Source: DATAMF01 sp964472565 (GTDB lineage: Bacteria > Chloroflexota > Anaerolineae > Aggregatilineales > Aggregatilineaceae). Taken from it: a DNA stretch of 8,968 nucleotides. This document shows positions 1 through 7,177 of this stretch, piece by piece; position 1 is the first letter of the stretch, and each line of letters begins with the position of its first letter. The position numbers and the translations under genes are program-made. The DNA is taken from the NCBI GenBank assembly GCA_964472565.1, contig CAYYNB010000214.1, positions 1-8,968 on the forward strand. The letters run 5' to 3'. The notes below the pieces were generated by a model. That model was not told where the DNA came from. It saw only the letters and a list, made by a program, of their open reading frames with translations, and did no database searches.

Positions 1-68
1 AGGTCCAAAGGGGGGGGGGAGGGGGTACTACAAAAACCCACCCATTTTAATAATATAATTAATATAAG
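1..68. other. AT-rich downstream end with a poly-G tract; no gene or clear terminator
   Basis: Downstream of the aldolase stop the sequence turns AT-rich (about 27-68) and then into a G-tract: ten Gs at 10-19, an A at 20 and five Gs at 21-25. No GC-rich hairpin followed by a T-run is visible on the minus strand, so I cannot call a terminator. The tract and the sudden change of composition at a window edge may be a contig-end artefact or a true intergenic region. Confidence 0.6.
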
Positions 69-1013
69 TTATTCAACATACCATGTTAAAGAAGCTTGCG
101 GTCCAGCCCGCTTTTCACGCCATGATCGCGCCGCTTCCGCACAGATTCCCGCCAGCGCTTTCAACCGCTGCGCCGCGATCTCCTGTAAAAACGTTGTCCG
201 CTCGTCACCATGCAGCCGCACCGCGTCCGCCCACACCGCCCGCCCGACGATGATTCCGCTTGCCCCTGCTTCACACGCGATCCGCGCCTGCTCCTCGAAC
301 GTATCATAATCCACGCCGCCGCTTAACAGCGTCCACGGCACGGAACACGCCGCATCTAATGCCACACATGCCGCGCGCCACTCGTCCCGATCCCGGCTTT
401 GTTTCGCGTCCACCGGAAATTGCAGTTTCAAAACATCCACGCCCATCCGGCTGAATTCTTCCGCCATCCACACCGCAATCTGCCGCAGTTCCGCGTTAGT
501 CAGCCGCCGTTCCGGATCAGGCGAATACGCAACCGGTTCGAGAAAAAAAGGAATATCCTGCTGTGCGCATTCATCCACCAGCCGCCGCACCACCGCCAGC
601 TTATCCGGTGTATTGTCCGCTTCAGGATGAAACGGCAGCAGCAGTTTAACCCCGTCTCCCCCGACGCGTTTAATTTTTTCCACCGACCAATTCGGGATAA
701 ATTGCACATCCCGTTCGCGCGGATGCACGTCATAATTTGTTACCTCAAGCGGCGCGAGTAATCCCCCTTGTATCGTCCCTTCCGCGATTCCATACCCGAT
801 TCCGTGTGCCGGATCAACCAGCACGCCGGAACACAGCGGAACCAGCACCCGCATCACCGCCCGCTTGAAGGCCGTAAAATCGTCATCGCTCAATGGCTGC
901 GGCGCATATTTGTTCAGTTCAGCCAGCAAATTCGCGCGGTGATCAATCGCGAGGATCAAAAAATGTCCTTGCCTTGTGCTGCATCGGCTGAGATGTCGGT
1001 ATTTTCCAAACAT
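69..1013 (-). CDS. LacD-like class I aldolase, probable 5-keto-2-deoxygluconate-6-phosphate aldolase (IolJ substitute)
   Basis: A 314-residue TIM-barrel protein of the DeoC/LacD (tagatose-1,6-bisphosphate aldolase) family. Visible landmarks are ILAIDHR near residue 20, GVKLLLPF with K123, LEPVAY near 159, VLKLQFP with K196 (by family the Schiff-base lysine candidate), LLSGGVD near 229 and the phosphate-binding-type strand GIIVGRAVW near 253. These make it a cytoplasmic class I, metal-independent lyase. As the last gene of a complete inositol operon that lacks iolJ, it most likely splits 5-keto-2-deoxygluconate 6-phosphate into dihydroxyacetone phosphate and malonate semialdehyde. That role is inferred from context; tagatose-bisphosphate or another sugar-phosphate aldolase activity remains possible. 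I chose the ATG at 1013 because it overlaps the iolA stop (TGATG), the classic coupling arrangement, with GGAG at 1026-1029. An in-frame GTG at 1031 would add six residues but lacks a good ribosome site. The last ten or so residues lie in AT-rich DNA and may be atypical. Confidence 0.85.
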   Translation of the reverse strand: MFGKYRHLSRCSTRQGHFLILAIDHRANLLAELNKYAPQPLSDDDFTAFKRAVMRVLVPLCSGVLVDPAHGIGYGIAEGTIQGGLLAPLEVTNYDVHPRERDVQFIPNWSVEKIKRVGGDGVKLLLPFHPEADNTPDKLAVVRRLVDECAQQDIPFFLEPVAYSPDPERRLTNAELRQIAVWMAEEFSRMGVDVLKLQFPVDAKQSRDRDEWRAACVALDAACSVPWTLLSGGVDYDTFEEQARIACEAGASGIIVGRAVWADAVRLHGDERTTFLQEIAAQRLKALAGICAEAARSWREKRAGPQASLTWYVE

Positions 1014-2488
1014 CAGAACGGTCTGCTCCACTCACTCGGCCAGCGTTCCACAATGACCTTGGTCTGCGTATAAAACTCTACACCATGTCGGCTTTGGGCG
1101 TGCAGGTCACCAAAGAAGCTGTCATTCCATCCGCTGAACGGGAAAAACGCCATCGGTGCCGCGACTCCAATGTTAATTCCAATGTTGCCCGCGTCCGCCT
1201 CATTCCGAAATTGTCGCGCCGCTGCGCCGCTGCTCGTGAAGATACACGCCATATTCCCATACGCCCGCGCGTTCACTAGCCGGATCGCTTCATCAATCGT
1301 CGGTGCATGCATCAAACTGAGCACCGGCCCAAAAACTTCAGTTGAGGCGATTTCGCTGTTTGGATTAACCTCATCCAGCACTGTCGGAAAGACCCAATGT
1401 CCGTCCTCGTAGCCCTTCACCGTCCGCTGGCGACCATCCACCAGCACATTCGCTTGGCCGCTTTGTTCCCCCTGCGTAACGATCTGTTCAATCCGCGTTT
1501 TGCTGCGCGCATCAATCACCGGTCCCATCTGGACACCCTCATCCAGTCCATACCCGACGACTCGACTCGCCGCTGCATCCGCGATCATTTCCGTGAAGAT
1601 AGACTTTGCCTCCCCCACCGTGACCGCCACCGACGCCGCCAGGCACCGCTGCCCCGCGCACCCGAACGCCGAATCCGCCATAATCCGCGTCGTCGTATTC
1701 ATATCCGCATCCGGCATAATGATCACCGGATTTTTCGCCCCGCCCTGGCATTGCGCGCGTTTGCCGTTGGCCGTCGCCCGGCTGTAGATATATTTTGCAA
1801 CCGGAGTCGATCCCACAAAACTGATCGCCTTGATCGCCGGATGATCAAGTATCGCGTCTACGGTCTCTTTCGCCCCGTTGACCAGTTGGATCACGCCTTT
1901 GGGAAATCCACATTGATCGATCAGTTCAAACAGCCGCGCCGTCGTCATCGGTACTTTTTCGCTCGGCTTGAGGATAAAACTGTTCCCCGCAGCCACCGCA
2001 TACGGCAAAAACCACAGCGGAATCATCCCCGGAAAGTTGAATGGGGTAATCGCCGCGACCACGCCCAGCGGCTGCCGGATCATATGCTCATCCACGCCGC
2101 GCGCGATGTCTTCGTTGTTATACCCCTGCATCAGCGACGGCATCCCGCACGCCACTTCCACATTTTCGATCCCGCGCCGCAGTTCGCCCACGCTTTCCGC
2201 GTAGATTTTCCCGCACTCATTCGTGATGATGTGTCCCAGTTCGTCAATATGTGCTTCGAGCAGCGTTTTCAGCTTGAACAACGGCTGCACCCGTTCGGTC
2301 ACAGGCACGCGCCGCCATTCCAGAAAAGCGTGCTGTCCTGCTTCTACAGCCAACGCCACCGTTTCGCGCGGACTGAGCACCACCCGGCCAATGACGGTTG
2401 CATTCGCCGGGTTTTCCACATCGATCTGTGGAGCGCTGTCGTGGTCGTGCCACTGCCCGTTGATATAGTCTCCAATTTTCACAACCAC
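1013..2488 (-). CDS. iolA: Methylmalonate/malonate-semialdehyde dehydrogenase (CoA-acylating), IolA/MmsA
   Basis: This 491-residue aldehyde dehydrogenase oxidises malonate semialdehyde with NAD and CoA to acetyl-CoA and CO2, the last step of inositol breakdown. The sequence shows the family opening KIGDYINGQW, the RGIENVE segment (R105, near 105-111), TPFNFPGMIP (near 149), FILKPSE (near 171), AISFVGS (near 221), the catalytic cysteine in AGQRC (C282), and the C-terminal PMAFFPFSGW followed by FYTQTKVIVERW. The glutamate general base of ordinary aldehyde dehydrogenases is absent, replaced by QGGAKN. This is as expected for the CoA-dependent MmsA/IolA group, though usual members read GAKNH where this one has GAKNP. 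The length matches the family (about 490). The start is a GTG at 2488, seven bases after AGGAGG. No ATG lies nearby, and the open frame further upstream only overlaps iolG out of frame. The gene follows iolG by 11 bases, and its stop overlaps the next start by one base. Confidence 0.95.
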   Translation of the reverse strand: MVVKIGDYINGQWHDHDSAPQIDVENPANATVIGRVVLSPRETVALAVEAGQHAFLEWRRVPVTERVQPLFKLKTLLEAHIDELGHIITNECGKIYAESVGELRRGIENVEVACGMPSLMQGYNNEDIARGVDEHMIRQPLGVVAAITPFNFPGMIPLWFLPYAVAAGNSFILKPSEKVPMTTARLFELIDQCGFPKGVIQLVNGAKETVDAILDHPAIKAISFVGSTPVAKYIYSRATANGKRAQCQGGAKNPVIIMPDADMNTTTRIMADSAFGCAGQRCLAASVAVTVGEAKSIFTEMIADAAASRVVGYGLDEGVQMGPVIDARSKTRIEQIVTQGEQSGQANVLVDGRQRTVKGYEDGHWVFPTVLDEVNPNSEIASTEVFGPVLSLMHAPTIDEAIRLVNARAYGNMACIFTSSGAAARQFRNEADAGNIGINIGVAAPMAFFPFSGWNDSFFGDLHAQSRHGVEFYTQTKVIVERWPSEWSRPF

Positions 2489-2495
2489 GTGCCTG

Positions 2496-2501
2496 CCTCC
2501 T
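2496..2501 (-). promoter_or_regulatory. Strong ribosome binding site that sets the GTG start of iolA
   Basis: AGGAGG, the strongest Shine-Dalgarno sequence in the window, lies seven bases before the GTG at 2488. It overlaps the TAG stop of iolG. A second in-frame GTG at 2482 would be 13 bases away and is less likely. The strong site may compensate for the non-ATG start. Confidence 0.8.
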
Positions 2502-3513
2502 ACCGGATTTCCGCCAGCTTGACCGGACGATTCTCCTGAACCGATTTCAGCGCCGCCATCGCAATCACCACCGGCGCGCGTCCATCCTGCCCGGTAACGG
2601 GCATCGGCGTCCCCTGCTTCAGCGCTTGAATGAACAATTCCATCTCCCGCTGATACGATCCCATATACCGCTCCAGGAAGAAATTCAGCGGCAGATCGCG
2701 CCCCACGCATTCATCCGAACTGAATGTAACCGCGTTCGGATACCAGTTATCGCTCCGTGCCGCGCCCTTGCTCCCGAACACTTCCACCCGCTGATCGTAT
2801 CCATAGACCGCTTTCCGGCTGTTTTCAATCGTACCGATAGCGCCGTTTTTGAACTTGAGCGTGATCACCGCTGTATCAATATCCCCGGCCTCACCGATGC
2901 GCGGATCGACCAGCACACCGCCCGCCGCATACACTTCGTCTACATCGCCCAGCAGAAACCGCGCCATATCAAAATCGTGAATCGTCATATCAAAAAACAG
3001 CCCGCCCGACACTTTGATATATTCAATTGGCGGCGGCGCAGGATCGCGGCTGATGATATGCAGTCGGTGTGGCGTGCCAATTTCGCCGCCCTCAATTGCT
3101 TGTTTCAGCCGTTGGTGGTTCGCGTCAAATCGCCGGTTGAAGGCAATCATCAGCTTCACACCCGCTCGTTCAACCGCGTCCAATGCCGCGTCAATTTTGC
3201 TCAAATCCGCCGCAATCGGTTTCTCACAAAAAATATGTTTGCCCGCTTCTGCCGCCTGGATAATGAACGGCGCATGGGTATCTGTGCTGGAACAGATCAC
3301 CACCGCTTGAATCGTGGAGTCTTTCAGCAGGTCGTTATAGTTATCAACAACCTTTACCCCACCCAGCGCTGCGGCACACGCCTGCGCCGCCTCGCGGTTC
3401 ACATCCGTCACAGCGACCAGTTCCGCCCCTGCGATGCTTTGCGCCAGCGTGCGCGCATGAATCTGTCCAATTCGCCCGGTTCCAACCAGTCCGACTCGAA
3501 TTTTCTCGTTCAT
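2500..3513 (-). CDS. iolG: Inositol 2-dehydrogenase (Gfo/Idh/MocA family)
   Basis: This 337-residue NAD-dependent dehydrogenase is the first step of the pathway, oxidising myo-inositol to 2-keto-myo-inositol (scyllo-inosose) in the cytoplasm. The N-terminal Rossmann fold shows VGLVGTGRIG at about 7-16 and the acidic VTDVN near 35-39. It is followed by EKP at 97-99, with the catalytic lysine K98, and by FFDMTIHDFD near 173-182, with D175 and H179. These three residues match the K-D-H set of characterised IolG enzymes. The C-terminal half is the usual Gfo/Idh/MocA beta-sheet domain. I placed the start at the ATG at 3513 (MNEKIRVGLVG), five bases after the iolE stop. The 17 residues that could be added upstream lie inside iolE and do not resemble the family. 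The ribosome site is weak (AGGA about 11 bases upstream), so coupling to iolE is likely. Closely related inositols such as scyllo- or D-chiro-inositol could also be substrates. Confidence 0.92.
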   Translation of the reverse strand: MNEKIRVGLVGTGRIGQIHARTLAQSIAGAELVAVTDVNREAAQACAAALGGVKVVDNYNDLLKDSTIQAVVICSSTDTHAPFIIQAAEAGKHIFCEKPIAADLSKIDAALDAVERAGVKLMIAFNRRFDANHQRLKQAIEGGEIGTPHRLHIISRDPAPPPIEYIKVSGGLFFDMTIHDFDMARFLLGDVDEVYAAGGVLVDPRIGEAGDIDTAVITLKFKNGAIGTIENSRKAVYGYDQRVEVFGSKGAARSDNWYPNAVTFSSDECVGRDLPLNFFLERYMGSYQREMELFIQALKQGTPMPVTGQDGRAPVVIAMAALKSVQENRPVKLAEIR

Positions 3514-3518
3514 CGTCT

Positions 3519-4409
3519 TTACAGTCCTAACTTTTTCAAATAATCTCGGTTCGCGCGCGAACACTGCTTCGGCAGCGCCGGATCATCCGTCAGGATGTCT
3601 TGCTCAACCACGCCCCAGCCTTCATATCCACTGGCCTGCATCGCCTCCAGCACGCCTTGAAAATTAACTTCCCCTTCGCCCAGTGGACAGAATACGCCGG
3701 CTTGGATCGCTTCAAAATAATTTTTCTTCTCTTTGCGGCACTGTTCCGCGCTAGCGCCGCTGCAATCCTTGAAATGCAGATGCCGGATGCGTTTCCCATA
3801 TTCCTGCACGGCTTGAACCGCATCCCCGCCGCCATAATGCCAGTGTCCCGTATCCAGGCACAATCCTACGGTTTTGGGATCAGTCCGCACCATCAGTTCA
3901 TGCACTTCCTCTGGTGTTTCAACATATCCCGCGCAGTGATGGTGAAACACCACTTCCAAACCTAGTTCGTTATTGATCCGCTTGGCGATTTTGTTCACCC
4001 CCGCCGCGAACACATCCCATTCCGCGCCGCCTAATTTGGATCCGCCGCGCCGCCCCGCATACTGGACGAGTTCCTGAACCTTCCCATTATCATCCGCCAG
4101 CACCACATATTTTGCGCCGAGCGCGGCCAACAGCTTGCCCACTTTAAGCGCTTCCTGCGCGCCGCTTTCGTGTGCCGCTGCATCGACGAGTTTCACCGGA
4201 ACAAACGCTGACAGCAGGTGCAGCCCTCGCTTTTGTAATTCGTCCCGCAGTTTTCCCGGATCAGTTGGTAAATACCCATACGGTCCTAATTCCAACCCCG
4301 TATAGCCGGTTTCTGCTATCTCATCGAGCACTTGGTCATACGTAAACTTCGGCTCAATCCCTTCAAATTCGTAAATTCCCCACGACACGGGAGCGCTGCC
4401 AATGTTCAT
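3519..4409 (-). CDS. iolE: Inosose dehydratase-type TIM-barrel protein (IolE)
   Basis: A 296-residue AP-endonuclease-2-type TIM barrel, the family containing IolE, IolI and IolH. In this operon it is best read as 2-keto-myo-inositol dehydratase, which makes the 3D-trihydroxycyclohexane-1,2-dione used by IolD. Visible motifs are APVSWG at 6-11, ELGPYGYLPTDP at 40-51, VVFHHH at 153-158, CLDTGHW at 184-190, HLHFKD at 210-215, LGEGEVNF at 243-250 and GVVEQD at 266-271. The histidines, D186, H189, H212 and E269 sit where the family binds its divalent metal. The FHHH and HFKD motifs and the length of about 297 agree with IolE. The N-terminal APVSWG form is also common in broadly annotated sugar-phosphate isomerases, so IolI-like isomerase activity cannot be excluded. 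The start is well set by GAGGAG seven bases upstream of the ATG. The gene lies 15 bases after iolD and 5 bases before iolG. Confidence 0.85.
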   Translation of the reverse strand: MNIGSAPVSWGIYEFEGIEPKFTYDQVLDEIAETGYTGLELGPYGYLPTDPGKLRDELQKRGLHLLSAFVPVKLVDAAAHESGAQEALKVGKLLAALGAKYVVLADDNGKVQELVQYAGRRGGSKLGGAEWDVFAAGVNKIAKRINNELGLEVVFHHHCAGYVETPEEVHELMVRTDPKTVGLCLDTGHWHYGGGDAVQAVQEYGKRIRHLHFKDCSGASAEQCRKEKKNYFEAIQAGVFCPLGEGEVNFQGVLEAMQASGYEGWGVVEQDILTDDPALPKQCSRANRDYLKKLGL

Positions 4410-4424
4410 GGTGTTTCTCCTCTT

Positions 4425-6290
4425 TTATAAATAATGTCTCTGTAAATTTTTTGCTTTTTCATAATCCTGTCGTGCCTGCTGCACATCAGGGTTATCCGAT
4501 ACTTCCGCAATCGCCACATCCCACCACGCCTCGTAGCCGCCCACGCGCTGGTGACGGTCCACTTCCGTCACAATGCACACCGGCTTGTTTTGGATCGTTT
4601 TCGCCTCTTCCAATGCCGCGACCAGTTCCGCCCGGTTAGCGGCCCGGATCACGTGTGCGCCCAGGCTTTCGCAGTTTTTGGCGTAATCAATCGGCAGGGT
4701 TTCGCCATCCAGGTTGTGGCTTTCCGTCCGGTAACGGTATTTCGTCCCGAATCCATCGCTGCCAACGCTCTTACTCAATCCGCCGATGCTGGCAAACCCG
4801 TGATTGTCCAGCAGCACCATCACGACCTTGATCCCTTCCTGCACCATCGTGACAATTTCGCTGTTCAGCATCAGGTACGATCCGTCGCCCACCAGGATAT
4901 ACACCTCGCGGCTGGGATCAGCCATTGCCACGCCCATCCCCCCCGCGATCTCATATCCCATGCACGAATACCCATATTCCAGGTGATACCCGCGTGGATC
5001 GCGTGTTCGCCACAGTTTATGCAAATCGCCCGGCAGACTGCCCGCCGCGCACAGCATCACATCCTGCGGCTGGCTGAACGTATTCACAATGCCAACCACC
5101 TCGCCCTGGCTGATCGTTGGCTCATGTTCCAGGTTGTACAGTCGGTGTACTTCCGCGTCCCACGCCTGGTTATATTCCCTCACACGCGCACGGTAAGTGC
5201 TCGCCGTGCGATAATCACCCACCGCCACCATCAGTTCTTCCAGCGTAACCTTCGCATCTCCCACCAGCGGAATCGCGCCGCGTTTATAAGCATCAAATTC
5301 CATCACATTGATATTGATGAAGCGCACATTTGGATTTTGGAAGGCCGTATTCGATGCGGTGGTGAAATCGGTGTACCGCGTGCCAATTCCGATAATCAAA
5401 TCCGCTTCCCGCGCGATCACGTTCGCGCCTTCTGTCCCGGTGACGCCTACCGCGCCCAGGTTCAGGGAGAAGTTATAGTTCAGCGATCCTTTACCTGCCT
5501 GGGTCTCCCCAACCGGAATCCCGGTCTTTGCCGAAAACACCATCAACATCTGGTTTGCTTCGCTGTAATGCACCCCTCCGCCCGCGATAATCAACGGCTG
5601 TTTGCTTTCCCGAATCCATTCCGCCGCTTGCTGGATCAGCACACTGTCTGGACGATTGCGCGGAATCTGCCACACCCTTTTTTCGAACATCTCCGCTGGG
5701 TAATCGAACGCCTCGGTTTGCACATCCTGCGGCAGGCACAGCGTCACCGCACCGGTATTCGCTGGCGATGTCAGCACCCGCATCGCTTCCGGCATCGCCG
5801 TGATCAGTTGTTCCGGGCGATACAAGCGATCCCAATACCGCGACACGGATTTAAAGCAGTCATTCACGCCAATATCTTGTGTATGTTCTGCCTCCAACTG
5901 CTGCAAAACCGGAGCCTGCACCCGTTCCGCGAAAATATCACCCGGCAGCAGCAGCACCGGAATCCGGTTGACCGTCGCCACCGCTGCGCCCGTGATCATG
6001 TTCGTCGCGCCTGGTCCAATCGATGAGGTACAGGCCAACGTCTGCAAACGATTTTTGTGTTTGGCATACGCGACAGCAGCATGCACCTGCGCCTGCTCAT
6101 TCCGCGCTTGGTAATACCGGATCAAGTCGCTGTATTGCTGGAGCGCCTGCCCGATTCCCGCCACATTCCCATGTCCAAAAATTCCCCATACGCCCGCAAA
6201 AAATGGATTCTCTTGTCCATCCCGCGCCACATATTGTTGGGTCAGATAGAGAATCAGAGCTTGTGCCATCGTCAATCGTTTGGTGGACAT
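4425..6290 (-). CDS. iolD: 3D-(3,5/4)-trihydroxycyclohexane-1,2-dione acylhydrolase (ThDP-dependent)
   Basis: This 621-residue enzyme opens the six-carbon ring: it hydrolyses the cyclic dione made by IolE to 5-deoxy-glucuronate. It has the three-domain layout of thiamine-diphosphate enzymes. The pyrimidine-binding domain carries GIFGHGNVAGIGQAL at about 36-50, the activating glutamate E65 in NEQ, and SSIGPGATNM at about 89-98. A central domain follows at roughly 200-340. The pyrophosphate domain holds the metal/ThDP motif GDGS at 468-471, ending in LLDN at 493-496, then HGFASIGGLSKSVGSDGFG, which is typical of IolD. The length is close to the usual 630-645. The start MSTKRLTMAQALILYL fits the family, and GGAG lies nine bases upstream of the ATG within the end of iolB. 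It follows iolB by 6 bases and precedes iolE by 15. Acetolactate synthase-like alternatives are unlikely given the family-specific segments and the operon. Confidence 0.95.
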   Translation of the reverse strand: MSTKRLTMAQALILYLTQQYVARDGQENPFFAGVWGIFGHGNVAGIGQALQQYSDLIRYYQARNEQAQVHAAVAYAKHKNRLQTLACTSSIGPGATNMITGAAVATVNRIPVLLLPGDIFAERVQAPVLQQLEAEHTQDIGVNDCFKSVSRYWDRLYRPEQLITAMPEAMRVLTSPANTGAVTLCLPQDVQTEAFDYPAEMFEKRVWQIPRNRPDSVLIQQAAEWIRESKQPLIIAGGGVHYSEANQMLMVFSAKTGIPVGETQAGKGSLNYNFSLNLGAVGVTGTEGANVIAREADLIIGIGTRYTDFTTASNTAFQNPNVRFININVMEFDAYKRGAIPLVGDAKVTLEELMVAVGDYRTASTYRARVREYNQAWDAEVHRLYNLEHEPTISQGEVVGIVNTFSQPQDVMLCAAGSLPGDLHKLWRTRDPRGYHLEYGYSCMGYEIAGGMGVAMADPSREVYILVGDGSYLMLNSEIVTMVQEGIKVVMVLLDNHGFASIGGLSKSVGSDGFGTKYRYRTESHNLDGETLPIDYAKNCESLGAHVIRAANRAELVAALEEAKTIQNKPVCIVTEVDRHQRVGGYEAWWDVAIAEVSDNPDVQQARQDYEKAKNLQRHYL

Positions 6291-6296
6291 AACGGT

Positions 6297-7163
6297 TTAC
6301 TCCAACTCCTGCACAAGCGGTAGCCGTGGGTCTTTGTCTGTGTCCGTCCAGGTGCCTTTGATCCACTGGTACGCCGGATCATCGCTGCTTGCCAGCGATT
6401 GCGCCGACCCCGCCAGAAAATTTAGATAATAGGTGGTGTAGCCGTGTGCGCTCACCACCGGATGGTAGCCTTCCGGCACCAGCACGGTATCATGCTGTTG
6501 TGCCATCATCAGCGCATCGATCCGCCGGTCATCGGTATACACCCGCTGGTAAGCATAACCGTCGCTCGGATTAATCTTGTAGAAATAAATCTCTTCTAAA
6601 TCCGCTTCCAGCAGCTTGCCGTGTTCGTCCTCGCGGTGAACATCATGTTTGTGCGGCGGATAGCTCGACCAGTTTCCCGACGGTGTATAGACCTCGACAC
6701 ACACCAGCCGCTGACAATCGAATCCCGGCGGAATGATGCTGTTGATCTGTCGGGTAGCGTTTCCGCCGCCGCGAATTTCAATTTGGCTTTCATTCGGAGT
6801 AATAAGTTGTGCCGGATGATCCTGATCCGTCGGAACCCAACACGAGGCAATTTCTAATTGGTCAGAGAGTGCTTCAATTTCGAACTGTGTGTGACGCGGT
6901 AAATACAACGCCCAGGGCATTCCCTCAAATACATGAGAGCGCCGCCCCAGATTGGGGAAATCTCCGGCACTGCTGCGGATTGTGCAGCGCCCTCCCAGAA
7001 TAACGGTAACGTGTTCGTGTTCTCCTACCGCGCTCTGATACCGTTCGCCTTTTCCCAGGCGTAACGCCGCCATATTCAGGTATTGCCATCCCACATCCTC
7101 GGCTTTGATTTCCGCGAAGACGCCTGTTTTACCCGCGTCTTTCGCTTTAATCAGCAGGTCCAT
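6297..7163 (-). CDS. iolB: 5-deoxy-glucuronate isomerase
   Basis: This 288-residue bicupin isomerises 5-deoxy-D-glucuronate to 5-keto-2-deoxy-D-gluconate, the fourth step of the pathway. The second cupin holds the metal site: SSYPPHKHD at 166-174 (H171, H173), LEEIYFYK at 189-196 (E190/E191) and VPEGYHPVVSAHGY at 229-242 (H234, H240). The N-terminal cupin shows GEHEHVTVILGG (about 47-58). RGGGNATRQINSIIPP near 131-146 and YYLNFLAG near 245-252 are also characteristic of IolB. The length agrees with the family (about 270-300). The ATG is preceded by AGGAG with a nine-base spacing; this ribosome site overlaps the TAG stop of iolC, so the two genes are probably translationally coupled. No missing residue or truncation is seen. 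Confidence 0.95.
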   Translation of the reverse strand: MDLLIKAKDAGKTGVFAEIKAEDVGWQYLNMAALRLGKGERYQSAVGEHEHVTVILGGRCTIRSSAGDFPNLGRRSHVFEGMPWALYLPRHTQFEIEALSDQLEIASCWVPTDQDHPAQLITPNESQIEIRGGGNATRQINSIIPPGFDCQRLVCVEVYTPSGNWSSYPPHKHDVHREDEHGKLLEADLEEIYFYKINPSDGYAYQRVYTDDRRIDALMMAQQHDTVLVPEGYHPVVSAHGYTTYYLNFLAGSAQSLASSDDPAYQWIKGTWTDTDKDPRLPLVQELE

Positions 7164-7172
7164 AGCTTCTCG

Positions 7173-7177
7173 CTCCT
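7173..7177 (-). promoter_or_regulatory. Ribosome binding site of iolB overlapping the iolC stop
   Basis: AGGAG lies nine bases before the iolB ATG and shares its first two bases with the TAG stop codon of iolC. A ribosome ending iolC is therefore placed on the iolB initiation site. The iolG/iolA junction has the same arrangement. Confidence 0.7.

Noticed and set aside
27..68. AT-rich stretch as a promoter or phage/plasmid attachment site
   Set aside because: No convincing -35/-10 pair, direct repeats or integrase context; the AT content alone explains the small palindromes.
74..88. Short inverted repeat AACAT-ACC-ATGTT at the end of the aldolase gene as a terminator
   Set aside because: It has only five weak pairs, lies inside the coding region and is not followed by a T-run on the minus strand.
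1397..2539. A 380-residue open frame on the plus strand opposite iolA
   Set aside because: Same shadow pattern: His/Arg/Pro-rich, no domain, no convincing ribosome site, and fully covered by the well-supported iolA.
2489..2710. Upstream extension of iolA to a start inside iolG
   Set aside because: The 74 extra residues are out of frame with iolG, low in complexity (Gly/Ala/Arg-rich) and unlike the family. The AGGAGG and GTG at 2488 give the normal family N-terminus.
2626..3543. A 305-residue open frame on the plus strand opposite iolG
   Set aside because: Antisense shadow of a gene with intact Rossmann and catalytic residues; the composition is not that of a real protein.
3514..3564. Upstream start for iolG at 3564
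   Set aside because: It would overlap the iolE coding end and add 17 residues without family similarity; the ATG at 3513 gives the standard Rossmann start.
4551..6026. A 491-residue open frame on the plus strand opposite iolD
   Set aside because: It is fully antisense to a gene with clear catalytic motifs. Its product is rich in His, Arg, Pro and Gln with no recognisable domain, as expected for the shadow of a GC-rich gene that rarely uses codons complementary to stops.
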